The notes under the pieces: generated by a model
Database searches by the model: none
What the model saw: the letters and a program-made list of their open reading frames with translations, nothing else
Told to the model about the DNA's origin: nothing
Made by a program: the position numbers and the translations under genes
In this document: one piece after another, positions 1 through 4,683 of the stretch
How the letters are laid out: every line of letters starts with the position of its first letter
How positions within the stretch are numbered: the stretch's first letter is position 1
NCBI GenBank assembly: GCA_019308655.1
Contig: JAFDHS010000137.1
Coordinates: 1 to 5,623 of the forward strand
Reading direction: 5' to 3'
DNA: 5,623 nucleotides
Source of the DNA: Deltaproteobacteria bacterium
GTDB lineage: Bacteria > Desulfobacterota > Desulfobacteria > Desulfobacterales > JAFDHS01

Positions 1-1
1 T

Positions 2-817
2 TTCAGCTTTCAGGAATACTTGAAATACCATGGGTTGTTTTCAGACAAGCCCAAAACATTCGGGTTAAAAAATGTCTCTGTTTTACGTAAAGCTGTAAAA
101 AACTATCTTGAAATTGGCGGGTTTCCTGAAGTTCAGGATCAGGAACGTAATATCAGGATTGAGATCCTGCAGGGATATATCGATTCAGTATTATTGAAAG
201 ACATAATAGAACGTCACAACATTTCCAATATCCAGGTGCTCAAATATCTGGTACGTCATATTATGAATTCATCCGGTGAGAAATTCAGTATAAACAAATT
301 TTACAACACCATGAAAAGCATGTCGGTCAAATGTTCCAAAAACACCCTGTATGAATACCTTGATTATCTGGCAGATGCTTTTCTGTTTTACAGAGTTCCC
401 ATCCATAGTCGTTCCGAAAAAGCAAGAATGGTAAACCCGGTTAAAATTTATTCAATTGATACCGGGCTTTTGAATGCCATGACCTTTCGCAATTCATCGG
501 ATAATGGTCCGTTATTGGAAAATATGGTGTTTATGCACCTGCGCCGGAAGGGTTATGATGTGGAGTACGTCAATACCCGACAAGGATATGAAACCGACTT
601 CTTTGCCCGGCATAAAATATCACGTAAAGCAGAGCTTATTCAAGTGAGCTGGGATATATCCGGCAAGAAAACCTTTAAGAGAGAACTACGGGGGCTTACG
701 GTTGCCATGGAAGAGCTTTCTATTCCATCAGGGACAATTGTCACCTGGGATGATGAAAGCACAATAGAAAACAATATTTCTGTGCTCCCGGTCTGGAAAT
801 GGCTTCTTCAGGATTGA
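2..817 (+). CDS. DUF4143-type AAA ATPase, C-terminal part (5' end outside window)
   Basis: This is the C-terminal portion of an ATPase of the AAA_14/DUF4143 type. The reading frame is open from base 2 (FSFQEYL...) and matches the SFxEYL segment that normally follows the ATPase core, so the P-loop half lies upstream of the window and the TTG at 20 is not the start. Next come the IGGFPEV segment, a helical region, then the DUF4143 portion with IYSIDTGLLNA. The C-terminus has a degenerate PD-(D/E)xK nuclease-like pattern: Glu in LLENMVF (518-520), Asp in ETDFF (596-598) and ELIQVS (from 632), with Val-Ser where a catalytic Lys would be expected, as is common in this family. Family members often occur singly in accessory regions and their cellular role is poorly defined. 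The family call is firm; a function is not. The gene ends with TGA and no clear terminator follows. Confidence 0.88.
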   Translation, partial: FSFQEYLKYHGLFSDKPKTFGLKNVSVLRKAVKNYLEIGGFPEVQDQERNIRIEILQGYIDSVLLKDIIERHNISNIQVLKYLVRHIMNSSGEKFSINKFYNTMKSMSVKCSKNTLYEYLDYLADAFLFYRVPIHSRSEKARMVNPVKIYSIDTGLLNAMTFRNSSDNGPLLENMVFMHLRRKGYDVEYVNTRQGYETDFFARHKISRKAELIQVSWDISGKKTFKRELRGLTVAMEELSIPSGTIVTWDDESTIENNISVLPVWKWLLQD

Positions 818-1286
818 AATATCGATGCGCATAGAGAATTTCTCATAACCCCTTTTACATCCCGCAGTCAGTCATCCGCGATTGACCAGATAAAAGAGAT
901 GATTTTGTTGTGTACGGCGTGGTCCATGTTGATTAATCCATGATTCTTATTTAACGAAAAAGGATATTGACAAAATCACGGACGAATTCCAGATATTCCC
1001 TGCGCCGGCCGGTGTGCCTTATCACCGAACGATAGACCGTACCGATCGAGTGCTCTTTCGTCAAAAGTGTTTGTGTTATTCATTGGTTCCCACCCCGCTT
1101 TCATATCATTGTGATTTTTAATCCTGCCCCGGACAAACCGGAAAAGGGAGGTACTATTGGTAATATTAAACATTTTTTGTTAATAATGGAAAACGCTAAT
1201 CTTCTATTATTTACGACGACATGCCACGTCAACTACCCGGCATTAAAATGAGGAGAATCCTTGCGAAGTTTATCTGAATTGAAATT
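818..1286. other. Intergenic region without a convincing gene
   Basis: I see no supported gene in these 469 bases. A minus-strand frame at 976-1173 lacks a ribosome-binding site and has low-complexity content. A different minus-strand frame (951-1064) encodes a short basic stretch with EYLEFVRDFVNILF before a stop and could be the tail of a decayed gene, but I cannot name it. Short palindromes occur at 827-834 (ATGCGCAT) and 835-845 (GAGAATTTCTC); neither is followed by a T-run. The last 100 or so bases must hold the promoter of the sigma-factor operon. AATAAT at 1182-1187 with TTGGTA at 1157-1162 is a weak sigma-70-like pair with long spacing, and GGAAAAC (1188-1194) is a possible ECF-type -35, but no strong choice stands out. 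Confidence 0.5.
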
Positions 1287-1290
1287 ATGA
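1251..1290 (+). promoter_or_regulatory. Displaced ribosome-binding site and possible coupling mini-ORF before the sigma gene
   Basis: The sigma-factor ATG at 1287 has no Shine-Dalgarno sequence in the normal window. The nearest one, AGGAG at 1251-1255, is about 31 bases upstream. It is well placed for a TTG at 1261, which opens a nine-codon frame (LRSLSELKL) whose TGA at 1288-1290 overlaps the sigma ATG as ATGA. That arrangement would allow re-initiation or translational coupling. What is seen is the SD, the frame and the overlap. That it is translated is inference, and such short frames arise easily by chance. Confidence 0.25.
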
Positions 1291-1871
1291 TAAGATATAA
1301 AAGCCTGACGGACGAGCAATTGGTTCCGCTTTCATTGAAAGATGAAAAGAGCTTCTATTGCCTGATGAAAAGATATGAGGCTAAGATATTACGTTATATT
1401 AAGCAGATAGCCAATATAAACCAGGAAGAGTCAGAAGATATACTTCAGGAAATATTAATTAAAGTATATAAAAACCTGAACGGTTTTAACCCTAAATTAT
1501 CATTTTCAAGCTGGATTTATCGAATTGCGCATAATGAAGTGATCAATAATTACCGTAAAAACAAATCTCATTCAAAAACAATCAGTTTGGACATGGGAAA
1601 TGATGATAATGGCCTGACGGAACTCATTTATGATACCTTTGATATCCATGAAAAATACATATCAAAAGAAAAGACTGAAACAATAAGAACGGCCCTCGCC
1701 GAACTTCCGGATAAATATCGGGAAATACTTATTCTTCGTTACTTTGAAGATCAGAGTTATAAAGAGATAAGCGATATTCTTCGAAAGCCTCAGGGAACTA
1801 TTGCAACCCTTGTAAACCGGGCAAAATCAAAATTTAAAAAATTGGCCGTAAAATATGAACTGAGTGGATAA
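1287..1871 (+). CDS. ECF-type (sigma-70 family) RNA polymerase sigma factor
   Basis: This 194-residue protein has the two-domain layout of an extracytoplasmic-function sigma factor, which directs RNA polymerase to a small regulon. Region 2 spans about residues 22-92: EESEDILQE (47-55) is the conserved acidic helix of region 2.2, and FSSWIYRIAHNEVINNYRK (73-91) is region 2.3/2.4, which melts and reads the -10 element. An acidic linker (about 93-130) leads to region 4 at about 133-185, with LPDKYREILILRYFEDQSYKEIS and a helix-turn-helix ending in GTIATLVNRAKSKFKKL. Length is normal for the group, and there is no C-terminal extension. The start at 1287 is favoured because a TGA lies in frame 12 bases upstream, although its ribosome-binding site is displaced. 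The next gene begins 8 bases after the stop, which is typical of a sigma/anti-sigma pair. The regulon is unknown; the secreted-protein genes just downstream are candidates. Confidence 0.93.
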   Translation: MIRYKSLTDEQLVPLSLKDEKSFYCLMKRYEAKILRYIKQIANINQEESEDILQEILIKVYKNLNGFNPKLSFSSWIYRIAHNEVINNYRKNKSHSKTISLDMGNDDNGLTELIYDTFDIHEKYISKEKTETIRTALAELPDKYREILILRYFEDQSYKEISDILRKPQGTIATLVNRAKSKFKKLAVKYELSG

Positions 1872-1879
1872 ATTTTAAC

Positions 1880-2596
1880 ATGACGGACATAAGTAAAAAT
1901 ATACTGCAGAGAATCAAACAAGAGAATGTACGCCCCTATCCAAAATGCTGTTTTATTTTTAAGCGTTCCATAATATGGAGTTTTTTTTCTCTTTCGGTCC
2001 TGTTTGGAAGTATTGCAGCCGGTATGGCACTTTTTCAGTTAAGGTATGCCGAATGGGACCTGTATCAACACCTCAGACACAGTTTGTTGGAATTTATTTT
2101 ATTAACCATTCCGTGTTTCTGGCTGGTGTTTATGGCAGGATTTACAGGATTTGCTTATTATTACTTTCGTCATACGGAACAAGGCTACCGATACAACACC
2201 CTGTGGATTGTTTCAGGAAGCGTCATCCTTTCAATTATAGGTGGAGGACTCTGTTCTTTAACCGGTGCGCCGGAGAGAATAGAAACAATATTTAATGATA
2301 AAGTCCCTTTTTACAAAGCAATGCAGGAGCACAAACATAAAGTATGGATGTCACCCGAGCATGGTCTGCTTGCCGGAAAAATCAACAAAGTTATTTCCGA
2401 GCAAAAAATACAAATTGAAGATCTGTATGGCAATAACGTATTGATTGATATTACCCATGCAACCTGGAGGGGCGGACTTACGCCTGCCGAGAATCTCAAG
2501 ATAAAAATTATTTGCCATAGGGAAAATAAAAATTTATTTGTCGCGGATGAAATAAGGCCATGGGAAGGACGAAGATGTCAGTATAAATTTCGCTGA
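1880..2596 (+). CDS. Three-helix membrane protein, probable anti-sigma factor
   Basis: This 238-residue membrane protein has a basic cytoplasmic N-terminus (residues 1-30, with ISKNILQRIKQENVRPYPK), then three predicted transmembrane segments at about 31-53, 71-96 and 108-127, and a hydrophilic C-terminal domain (128-238) that should lie outside the membrane. Part of that domain (about 163-228: GLLAGKINKV, IEDLYGNNVLIDI, NLFVADEIRPW) has the alternating-strand look of a small beta-barrel or OB-like fold. It begins 8 bases after the sigma gene, with a possible SD (GAGTGGA) inside the end of that gene, so the two are surely co-transcribed. From memory, similar proteins starting with an ISxxIL-RIK motif and containing a WDLY and a GYRY segment occur beside ECF sigma genes in Desulfobacterota and candidate-phylum genomes. 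No zinc-binding anti-sigma (ZAS) motif is present. The membrane call is strong; the anti-sigma role is inferred from position and topology. The short N-terminus would have to contact the sigma factor. Confidence 0.72.
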   Translation: MTDISKNILQRIKQENVRPYPKCCFIFKRSIIWSFFSLSVLFGSIAAGMALFQLRYAEWDLYQHLRHSLLEFILLTIPCFWLVFMAGFTGFAYYYFRHTEQGYRYNTLWIVSGSVILSIIGGGLCSLTGAPERIETIFNDKVPFYKAMQEHKHKVWMSPEHGLLAGKINKVISEQKIQIEDLYGNNVLIDITHATWRGGLTPAENLKIKIICHRENKNLFVADEIRPWEGRRCQYKFR

Positions 2597-2629
2597 TTTA
2601 TCAGTTTTTCAAAAGGCCCTGACTAATAG

Positions 2630-2664
2630 AAAGGACAACTCATTTTGAGTTGTCCTTTTTTTTT
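2630..2664 (+). terminator. Intrinsic terminator of the sigma/membrane-protein operon
   Basis: A perfect 13-bp stem (AAAGGACAACTCA at 2630-2642, pairing with 2646-2658) closes on a three-T loop and ends in an unbroken run of nine T (2656-2664). It lies 34 bases after the membrane-protein stop, so the secreted-protein genes downstream probably need their own promoter. Confidence 0.93.
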
Positions 2665-2730
2665 AAGCAAAAAAATGAAAGAAAAATTATCACCTTTACG
2701 TATTACAAGCAAAAGACGGCGAAATACCAT

Positions 2731-2737
2731 AAGGAGG
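2731..2737 (+). promoter_or_regulatory. Strong ribosome-binding site deciding the start at 2746
   Basis: AAGGAGG lies 8 bases before the ATG at 2746. The same frame is open back to 2650, but that upstream part overlaps the terminator and would bury the signal peptide 32 residues inside the protein, so 2746 is the start. I found no good sigma-70 promoter between the terminator and this site. TTTACG at 2695-2700 is the only -35-like element and has no matching -10. Confidence 0.85.
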
Positions 2738-2745
2738 ATATAAAA

Positions 2746-3069
2746 ATGAAAAGTTTATTCAAAATGGCCGTTGTGTGTTCATGTTTTCTGATGGGTCTTT
2801 CTCTTGCCTATGCAGGCGGCGGTAAGGGAAATGGTAATGGATGCCGTTCAGTTTGCAAGTCCGGCAAAAACCTTAACTCCGTAGATAACAACGGAGACGG
2901 TATCCGTGATTATACAAGATGCAGAGCCTATTCAGGCCGCGGCAAAGGAAGAGGTGTCAGAGACGGAAGTGGACCGATCAATACAACGAAAAATGCAGGA
3001 CCAAACTTTGTAGACCTGAACGAAGATGGCATTTGCGATAATATATCTGTAAAATCTTCAGGGAACTAA
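2746..3069 (+). CDS. Small exported four-cysteine protein with two DxNxDGxxD loops
   Basis: This is a 107-residue precursor. Residues 1-23 form a clear Sec signal peptide: a lysine-containing start, a hydrophobic core, and AYA before Gly24. The mature part is about 84 residues, rich in Gly, Lys, Arg and Asn. It carries two calcium-binding-like loops, D47-N-N-G-D-G-I-R-D55 and D90-L-N-E-D-G-I-C-D98. Both have Asp/Asn at positions 1, 3, 5 and 9 and Gly at 6, but lack the acidic residue at position 12 of a canonical EF-hand, so they are closer to dockerin or thrombospondin type-3 loops. Cysteines at 33, 37, 59 and 97 could form two disulfides, and there is no CxxCH haem motif. From memory, short secreted proteins with an FVDxNxDGxCD segment are seen in sulfate-reducer genomes, but I know of no established function. 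It probably forms a unit with the repeat protein downstream (121 bases on). Metal binding is inferred. Confidence 0.82.
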   Translation: MKSLFKMAVVCSCFLMGLSLAYAGGGKGNGNGCRSVCKSGKNLNSVDNNGDGIRDYTRCRAYSGRGKGRGVRDGSGPINTTKNAGPNFVDLNEDGICDNISVKSSGN

Positions 3070-3073
3070 AAGG

Positions 3074-3147
3074 AAAGGAGGTAAGGAGGTTCATTGAACA
3101 GGTATGGGTGCCGGGCAAAACTGGTCCCCATTATGGAGTTTTTAATG
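3074..3147 (+). promoter_or_regulatory. Double Shine-Dalgarno and short ORF in the gap between the two secreted-protein genes
   Basis: Two near-perfect Shine-Dalgarno sequences lie back to back just after the stop at 3069: AAAGGAGG (3074-3081) and AAGGAGGT (3083-3090). They are 100 bases before the probable start of the next gene. The nearer one could serve TTG 3094, which is in frame with the next gene but would add 32 residues ahead of its signal peptide. It could also serve, at a long spacing, ATG 3104, which opens a 13-codon frame (MGAGQNWSPLWSF). That frame ends in TAA overlapping an in-frame ATG at 3145 (TAATG). What is translated here cannot be settled from sequence alone. Confidence 0.35.
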
Positions 3148-3189
3148 TTTGTATTTGGTAAAAAAACAAAAAGTTACGGAGAAATTAAA

Positions 3190-3645
3190 ATGATGAAAAC
3201 TGTAAAAGTCAGTTTGACGATTCTTATGGCATGTATTTTTAGCGTCAGTATGGCATTGGCTGCGGATCAAGAAAGAAAAAGAGACAGAGATCCTGACAAG
3301 ACAAAGGACGGCTCCTGTCTTAATCTCATCACAAACCAGGATGCAGGATTTGATATGGCCGATAATCAGGACAGAAAAGGTGACAGAAAACGCGATCCGA
3401 AAAAGGACGGCACCTGTCAAAGTCTTGTCATAAACCAAGGTACGGGATTTTCTATGACCGCTAATCACCACCGAAAAGGTGATGGAAAAGGCGAACAGAA
3501 AAAAGACCGCTCTTGTCAAAGTATCGTCATAAACCAGGATGCAGCATTTGATATGGCCGCAAATCAGAACGGAAAAGGTAACAGAAGAGGCGGCGGAAAC
3601 GGCGATCGGGAAAGAGACGGTTCCTGTCCTAGTGCACTGTCATAG
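3190..3645 (+). CDS. Exported charged repeat protein with one cysteine per repeat
   Basis: This is a 151-residue precursor (150 if the second ATG at 3193 is used). It has a Sec signal peptide, MMKTVKVSLTILMACIFSV and onward to MALA at residues 21-24. The start is chosen because GGAGA (3178-3182) sits 7 bases upstream and because longer in-frame starts at 3094, 3133 or 3145 would put a charged extension before the signal. After a charged linker (about 25-38) the protein is three tandem repeats plus the beginning of a fourth. The repeat is approximately [KR]-D-G-[ST]-C-x-[SN]-[LI]-[VI]-[IT]-N-Q-x-x-[GA]-F-x-M-x-x-N-[QH]-x-x-K-G, followed by a lysine/arginine/aspartate-rich tail. Each repeat has one Cys, for four in all (three full units plus the DGSC near the C-terminus). 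I do not recognise the family. Export is well supported; roles such as ion binding, wall or exopolymer association, or disulfide multimerisation are guesses. It lies in tandem with the other small secreted gene. Confidence 0.78.
   Translation: MMKTVKVSLTILMACIFSVSMALAADQERKRDRDPDKTKDGSCLNLITNQDAGFDMADNQDRKGDRKRDPKKDGTCQSLVINQGTGFSMTANHHRKGDGKGEQKKDRSCQSIVINQDAAFDMAANQNGKGNRRGGGNGDRERDGSCPSALS
3304..3642 (+). repeat. Tandem coding repeats of about 99 bp (33 residues)
   Basis: The units are at 3304-3402, 3403-3501 and 3502-3612, with a fourth truncated one at 3613-3642. The first two are exactly 99 bases. The third has four extra codons in its Gly/Arg-rich tail. The DGSC-to-NQ half is well conserved in DNA and protein, whereas the charged tail drifts. 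This points to internal duplication followed by divergence under selection for the Cys and Asn-Gln positions. Confidence 0.85.
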
Positions 3646-3673
3646 CTAACTTTTAGGGTAAACAAACTTCAAT

Positions 3674-3704
3674 TTGCACGTGTGTTAATAAATTATGTTA
3701 TACT
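3674..3704 (+). promoter_or_regulatory. Candidate extended -10 promoter
   Basis: TGTTATACT (3696-3704) matches an extended -10 element (TGn plus five of six bases of TATAAT). TTGCAC (3674-3679) is a poor -35 at 19 bases. Transcription would begin near 3711. A second, weaker candidate is TTGACG (3723-3728) with TATAAA (3748-3753), also at 19-base spacing. Neither faces a coding gene on this strand; both face the terminator at 3796-3827. Confidence 0.4.
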
Positions 3705-3710
3705 CAACCC

Positions 3711-3827
3711 TGATTTTTAGACTTGACGCTGCACTAGTTAAAAAAGCTATAAATGATATGACTTGCGCTTAGCCATTCTCCACGAGCAGCAAGCTAAAGC
3801 TACGTCCTTTCCGGGCGTGGCTTTTTT
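3711..3827 (+). ncRNA. Candidate small RNA of about 117 nt
   Basis: A promoter-like element and a terminator bracket about 117 bases with no open reading frame. Near the 3' end, CTTGC (3762-3766) can pair with GCAAG (3789-3793). GCTTAGC (3767-3773) can pair, with one bulge, with GCTAAAGC (3793-3800). The two pairings interleave like a pseudoknot, and the second overlaps the left arm of the terminator, so alternative structures are possible. It could instead be the transcribed 3' end of the secreted-protein operon or a relic of a mobile-element end; structured, terminator-like ends occur in IS200/IS605-type elements. I do not recognise a known RNA family. Confidence 0.3.
3796..3827 (+). terminator. 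Intrinsic terminator
   Basis: AAAGCTACGTCC (3796-3807) pairs with GGGCGTGGCTTT (3813-3824) over 12 bp, including two G-U wobbles. The loop is TTTCC, and the stem is followed by T to 3827. It may end the candidate small RNA, the secreted-protein transcript, or both. Confidence 0.8.
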
Positions 3828-3850
3828 ATTTGCTTCAATTTGTTAACATT

Positions 3851-3942
3851 TTATAATCATGAATTCCGGGTAGAGTAGAGGGCAGGCCCAGCCTGCCCTC
3901 TACTCTACCCGGAATTCGGCATTTAGCTTGGGATGATTATAA
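3851..3942. repeat. Perfect 27-bp hairpin nested within an outer 10-bp inverted repeat
   Basis: The inner arms (3861-3887 and 3891-3917) are exact reverse complements over 27 bp around a CCA loop. Each arm begins or ends with GAATTC. Outer arms TTATAATCAT (3851-3860) and ATGATTATAA (3933-3942) are also perfectly complementary. The left pair is contiguous, while on the right 15 bases (3918-3932) lie between the inner and outer arms. There is no T-run on either side, so this is not a standard intrinsic terminator, although it lies 4 bases beyond the antitoxin stop and could stabilise that transcript's 3' end. The core, GGGCAGGC facing GCCTGCCC, resembles dispersed palindromic REP/MITE-like repeats known in many genomes. 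No clear target-site duplication is visible. Confidence 0.9.
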
Positions 3943-3945
3943 TGG

Positions 3946-4272
3946 TTAAGCCGTTACTGTCAAAGGCTCTATTCCTGTCAGGTCAATCCTCTCTTTAGCC
4001 TGCCACAGGTCATAATGGTCAATCCTCTCTTTAGCCTGCCACAGGTCATAATTGTCCTGCATGAGAAGCCAACTTTCAGGCGTGCGCCCAAGACACTTGG
4101 ACAGGCGTAAGGCCATTTCAGGACTGATAGAACTTTGGCCTTTGATAAGCCGCGAAAAAGTTGAAGGCGAAACCTTAAGGCGTAAGGCAACACTACGGGG
4201 CGATACCCCCAGTGGTTCCAAATATACTTCTTTGATAAATTCCCCGGGATGGGGTGGGTTATACATAGACAT
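3946..4272 (-). CDS. higA: HigA-family antitoxin (XRE-type helix-turn-helix) with internal duplication
   Basis: This 108-residue antitoxin of the HigA family would neutralise HigB by direct binding and repress the operon. It opens with the family signature PPHPGEFIKE (6-15). The helix-turn-helix lies at about 23-62, with the VALRLKVSPSTFSRLIKG core, and is followed by LGRTPESWLLMQDNYDLWQ, the conserved end of the domain. The start ATG (4272-4270) overlaps the toxin stop TAA by one base (TAATG), so translation is coupled; Met3 is a possible alternative. Residues 74-85 (NYDLWQAKERID) are repeated as 86-97 (HYDLWQAKERID) because of an exact 36-bp tandem duplication. The protein is therefore about 12 residues longer than a usual HigA. 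The frame is intact and the duplication lies after the DNA-binding domain, so repression and probably neutralisation could survive; that is inference. Confidence 0.93.
   Translation of the reverse strand: MSMYNPPHPGEFIKEVYLEPLGVSPRSVALRLKVSPSTFSRLIKGQSSISPEMALRLSKCLGRTPESWLLMQDNYDLWQAKERIDHYDLWQAKERIDLTGIEPLTVTA
3981..4052 (-). repeat. Exact 36-bp tandem duplication in the antitoxin gene
   Basis: Bases 3981-4016 and 4017-4052 are identical. The unit is 36 bases, or 12 codons, so the reading frame is kept. Zero divergence, including at synonymous positions, indicates a recent slippage or unequal-recombination event. Confidence 0.97.
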
Positions 4273-4550
4273 TAGTGATAATCCTCATAATCTACAATAT
4301 AGGCATTGCCGTCTTGAAACTTGAACACGATGCGCCAGTTTTTACTCACATCAATGGCCCATAATCCTTGCCGACTGCCTTTTAAACTGTGAAGCCGCCA
4401 AGCTGGGGTATTCATGTCTTCAATGCAAGTTGCAGTATCAAGAGCGGTGAGTCTAAGTCGTAATTTTTGTTTATGCCCAGGTTGAATACCTGCTACGCTG
4501 CCAGTTTCAAAGAATCTGCGCAATCCTTTATGCTTGAATGATTTGACCAT
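4272..4550 (-). CDS. higB: HigB-family ribosome-dependent mRNA endonuclease toxin
   Basis: This 92-residue toxin is of the RelE/HigB superfamily (HigB-like, PF05015 type). Such toxins cut mRNA on translating ribosomes when antitoxin is depleted. It starts MVKSFKHKGLRRFFETGS, the family N-terminus, and continues with IQPGHKQKLRLRLTALDTA, a RLHSLKGSRQGLWAIDVS segment, NWRIVFKF and the C-terminal VDYEDYH. His54, Lys57, Arg73, Asp90, Tyr91 and His92 fall where, from memory, residues of the Proteus HigB active site lie, so it looks catalytically intact. The frame is open upstream to TTG 4577 and has another ATG at 4556. ATG 4550 gives the usual 92 residues and avoids running through the palindrome at 4570-4584. 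The toxin precedes and overlaps its antitoxin, which is the characteristic hig order. No Shine-Dalgarno is visible before 4550. Confidence 0.92.
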   Translation of the reverse strand: MVKSFKHKGLRRFFETGSVAGIQPGHKQKLRLRLTALDTATCIEDMNTPAWRLHSLKGSRQGLWAIDVSKNWRIVFKFQDGNAYIVDYEDYH

Positions 4551-4556
4551 AAACAT

Positions 4557-4584
4557 ATCATACAGCGTATTGCGCAATGCGCAA
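4557..4584 (-). promoter_or_regulatory. higBA promoter candidate with perfect operator-like palindrome
   Basis: TTGCGCAATGCGCAA (4570-4584) is a perfect palindrome with 7-bp arms and one central base, the kind of site an XRE-type antitoxin dimer binds. On the minus strand TTGCGC (4584-4579) could serve as a weak -35, with TATGAT (4562-4557) as -10 at 16-base spacing. This would place the transcription start at about the toxin ATG (4550) and so make a nearly leaderless message. The palindrome would overlap the -35 and spacer, fitting repression by HigA. The palindrome is seen; its binding by HigA and the promoter are inferred. Confidence 0.55.
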
Positions 4585-4683
4585 GGTTATTCTCTGGGTC
4601 ATCTCTTTTGCAGATTCCCCGGATTGCGGAATTTCTTATCAATTTTATCAATCAAACCTTAACATTCTATTCAGAATATCAAT

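Larger units (their letters stand above)
3646..3945. other. Intergenic region between convergent genes
   Basis: These 300 bases separate the plus-strand repeat-protein gene from the minus-strand antitoxin gene. They contain no open frame of note. They hold a candidate small-RNA transcription unit (promoter near 3674-3704, terminator 3796-3827) and a strong nested inverted repeat (3851-3942), each listed separately. Confidence 0.7.

Noticed and set aside
976..1173. Minus-strand 65-residue open frame
   Set aside because: No ribosome-binding site, no recognisable domain, and composition unlike a real protein. A different minus-strand frame in the same place looks marginally more protein-like.
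1188..2700. A shared ECF promoter motif before the sigma gene and before the secreted-protein genes
   Set aside because: TTTACG occurs at 1210-1215 and 2695-2700, but the -35-like A-rich elements upstream of each are at different distances, so no common -35/-10 pair can be defended.
2650..2745. N-terminal extension of the four-cysteine protein
   Set aside because: It would begin inside the terminator's T-run side and bury a perfect signal peptide; AAGGAGG before 2746 settles the start.
3142..3519. Minus-strand 125-residue open frame opposite the repeat protein
   Set aside because: It is the antisense shadow of the 33-residue repeats. The plus frame has an SD, a signal peptide and a conserved repeat pattern.
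3851..3942. Intrinsic terminator for higBA
   Set aside because: The hairpin is strong, but neither strand has the T-run that should follow it, and its length is far beyond a normal terminator stem.
3981..4052. CRISPR-like repeat
   Set aside because: The two copies are directly adjacent with no spacer and lie in frame inside a coding gene.
4052..4324. Plus-strand 90-residue open frame across the higA/higB junction
   Set aside because: It is an antisense shadow of the well-supported HigA and HigB genes, with no domain of its own.
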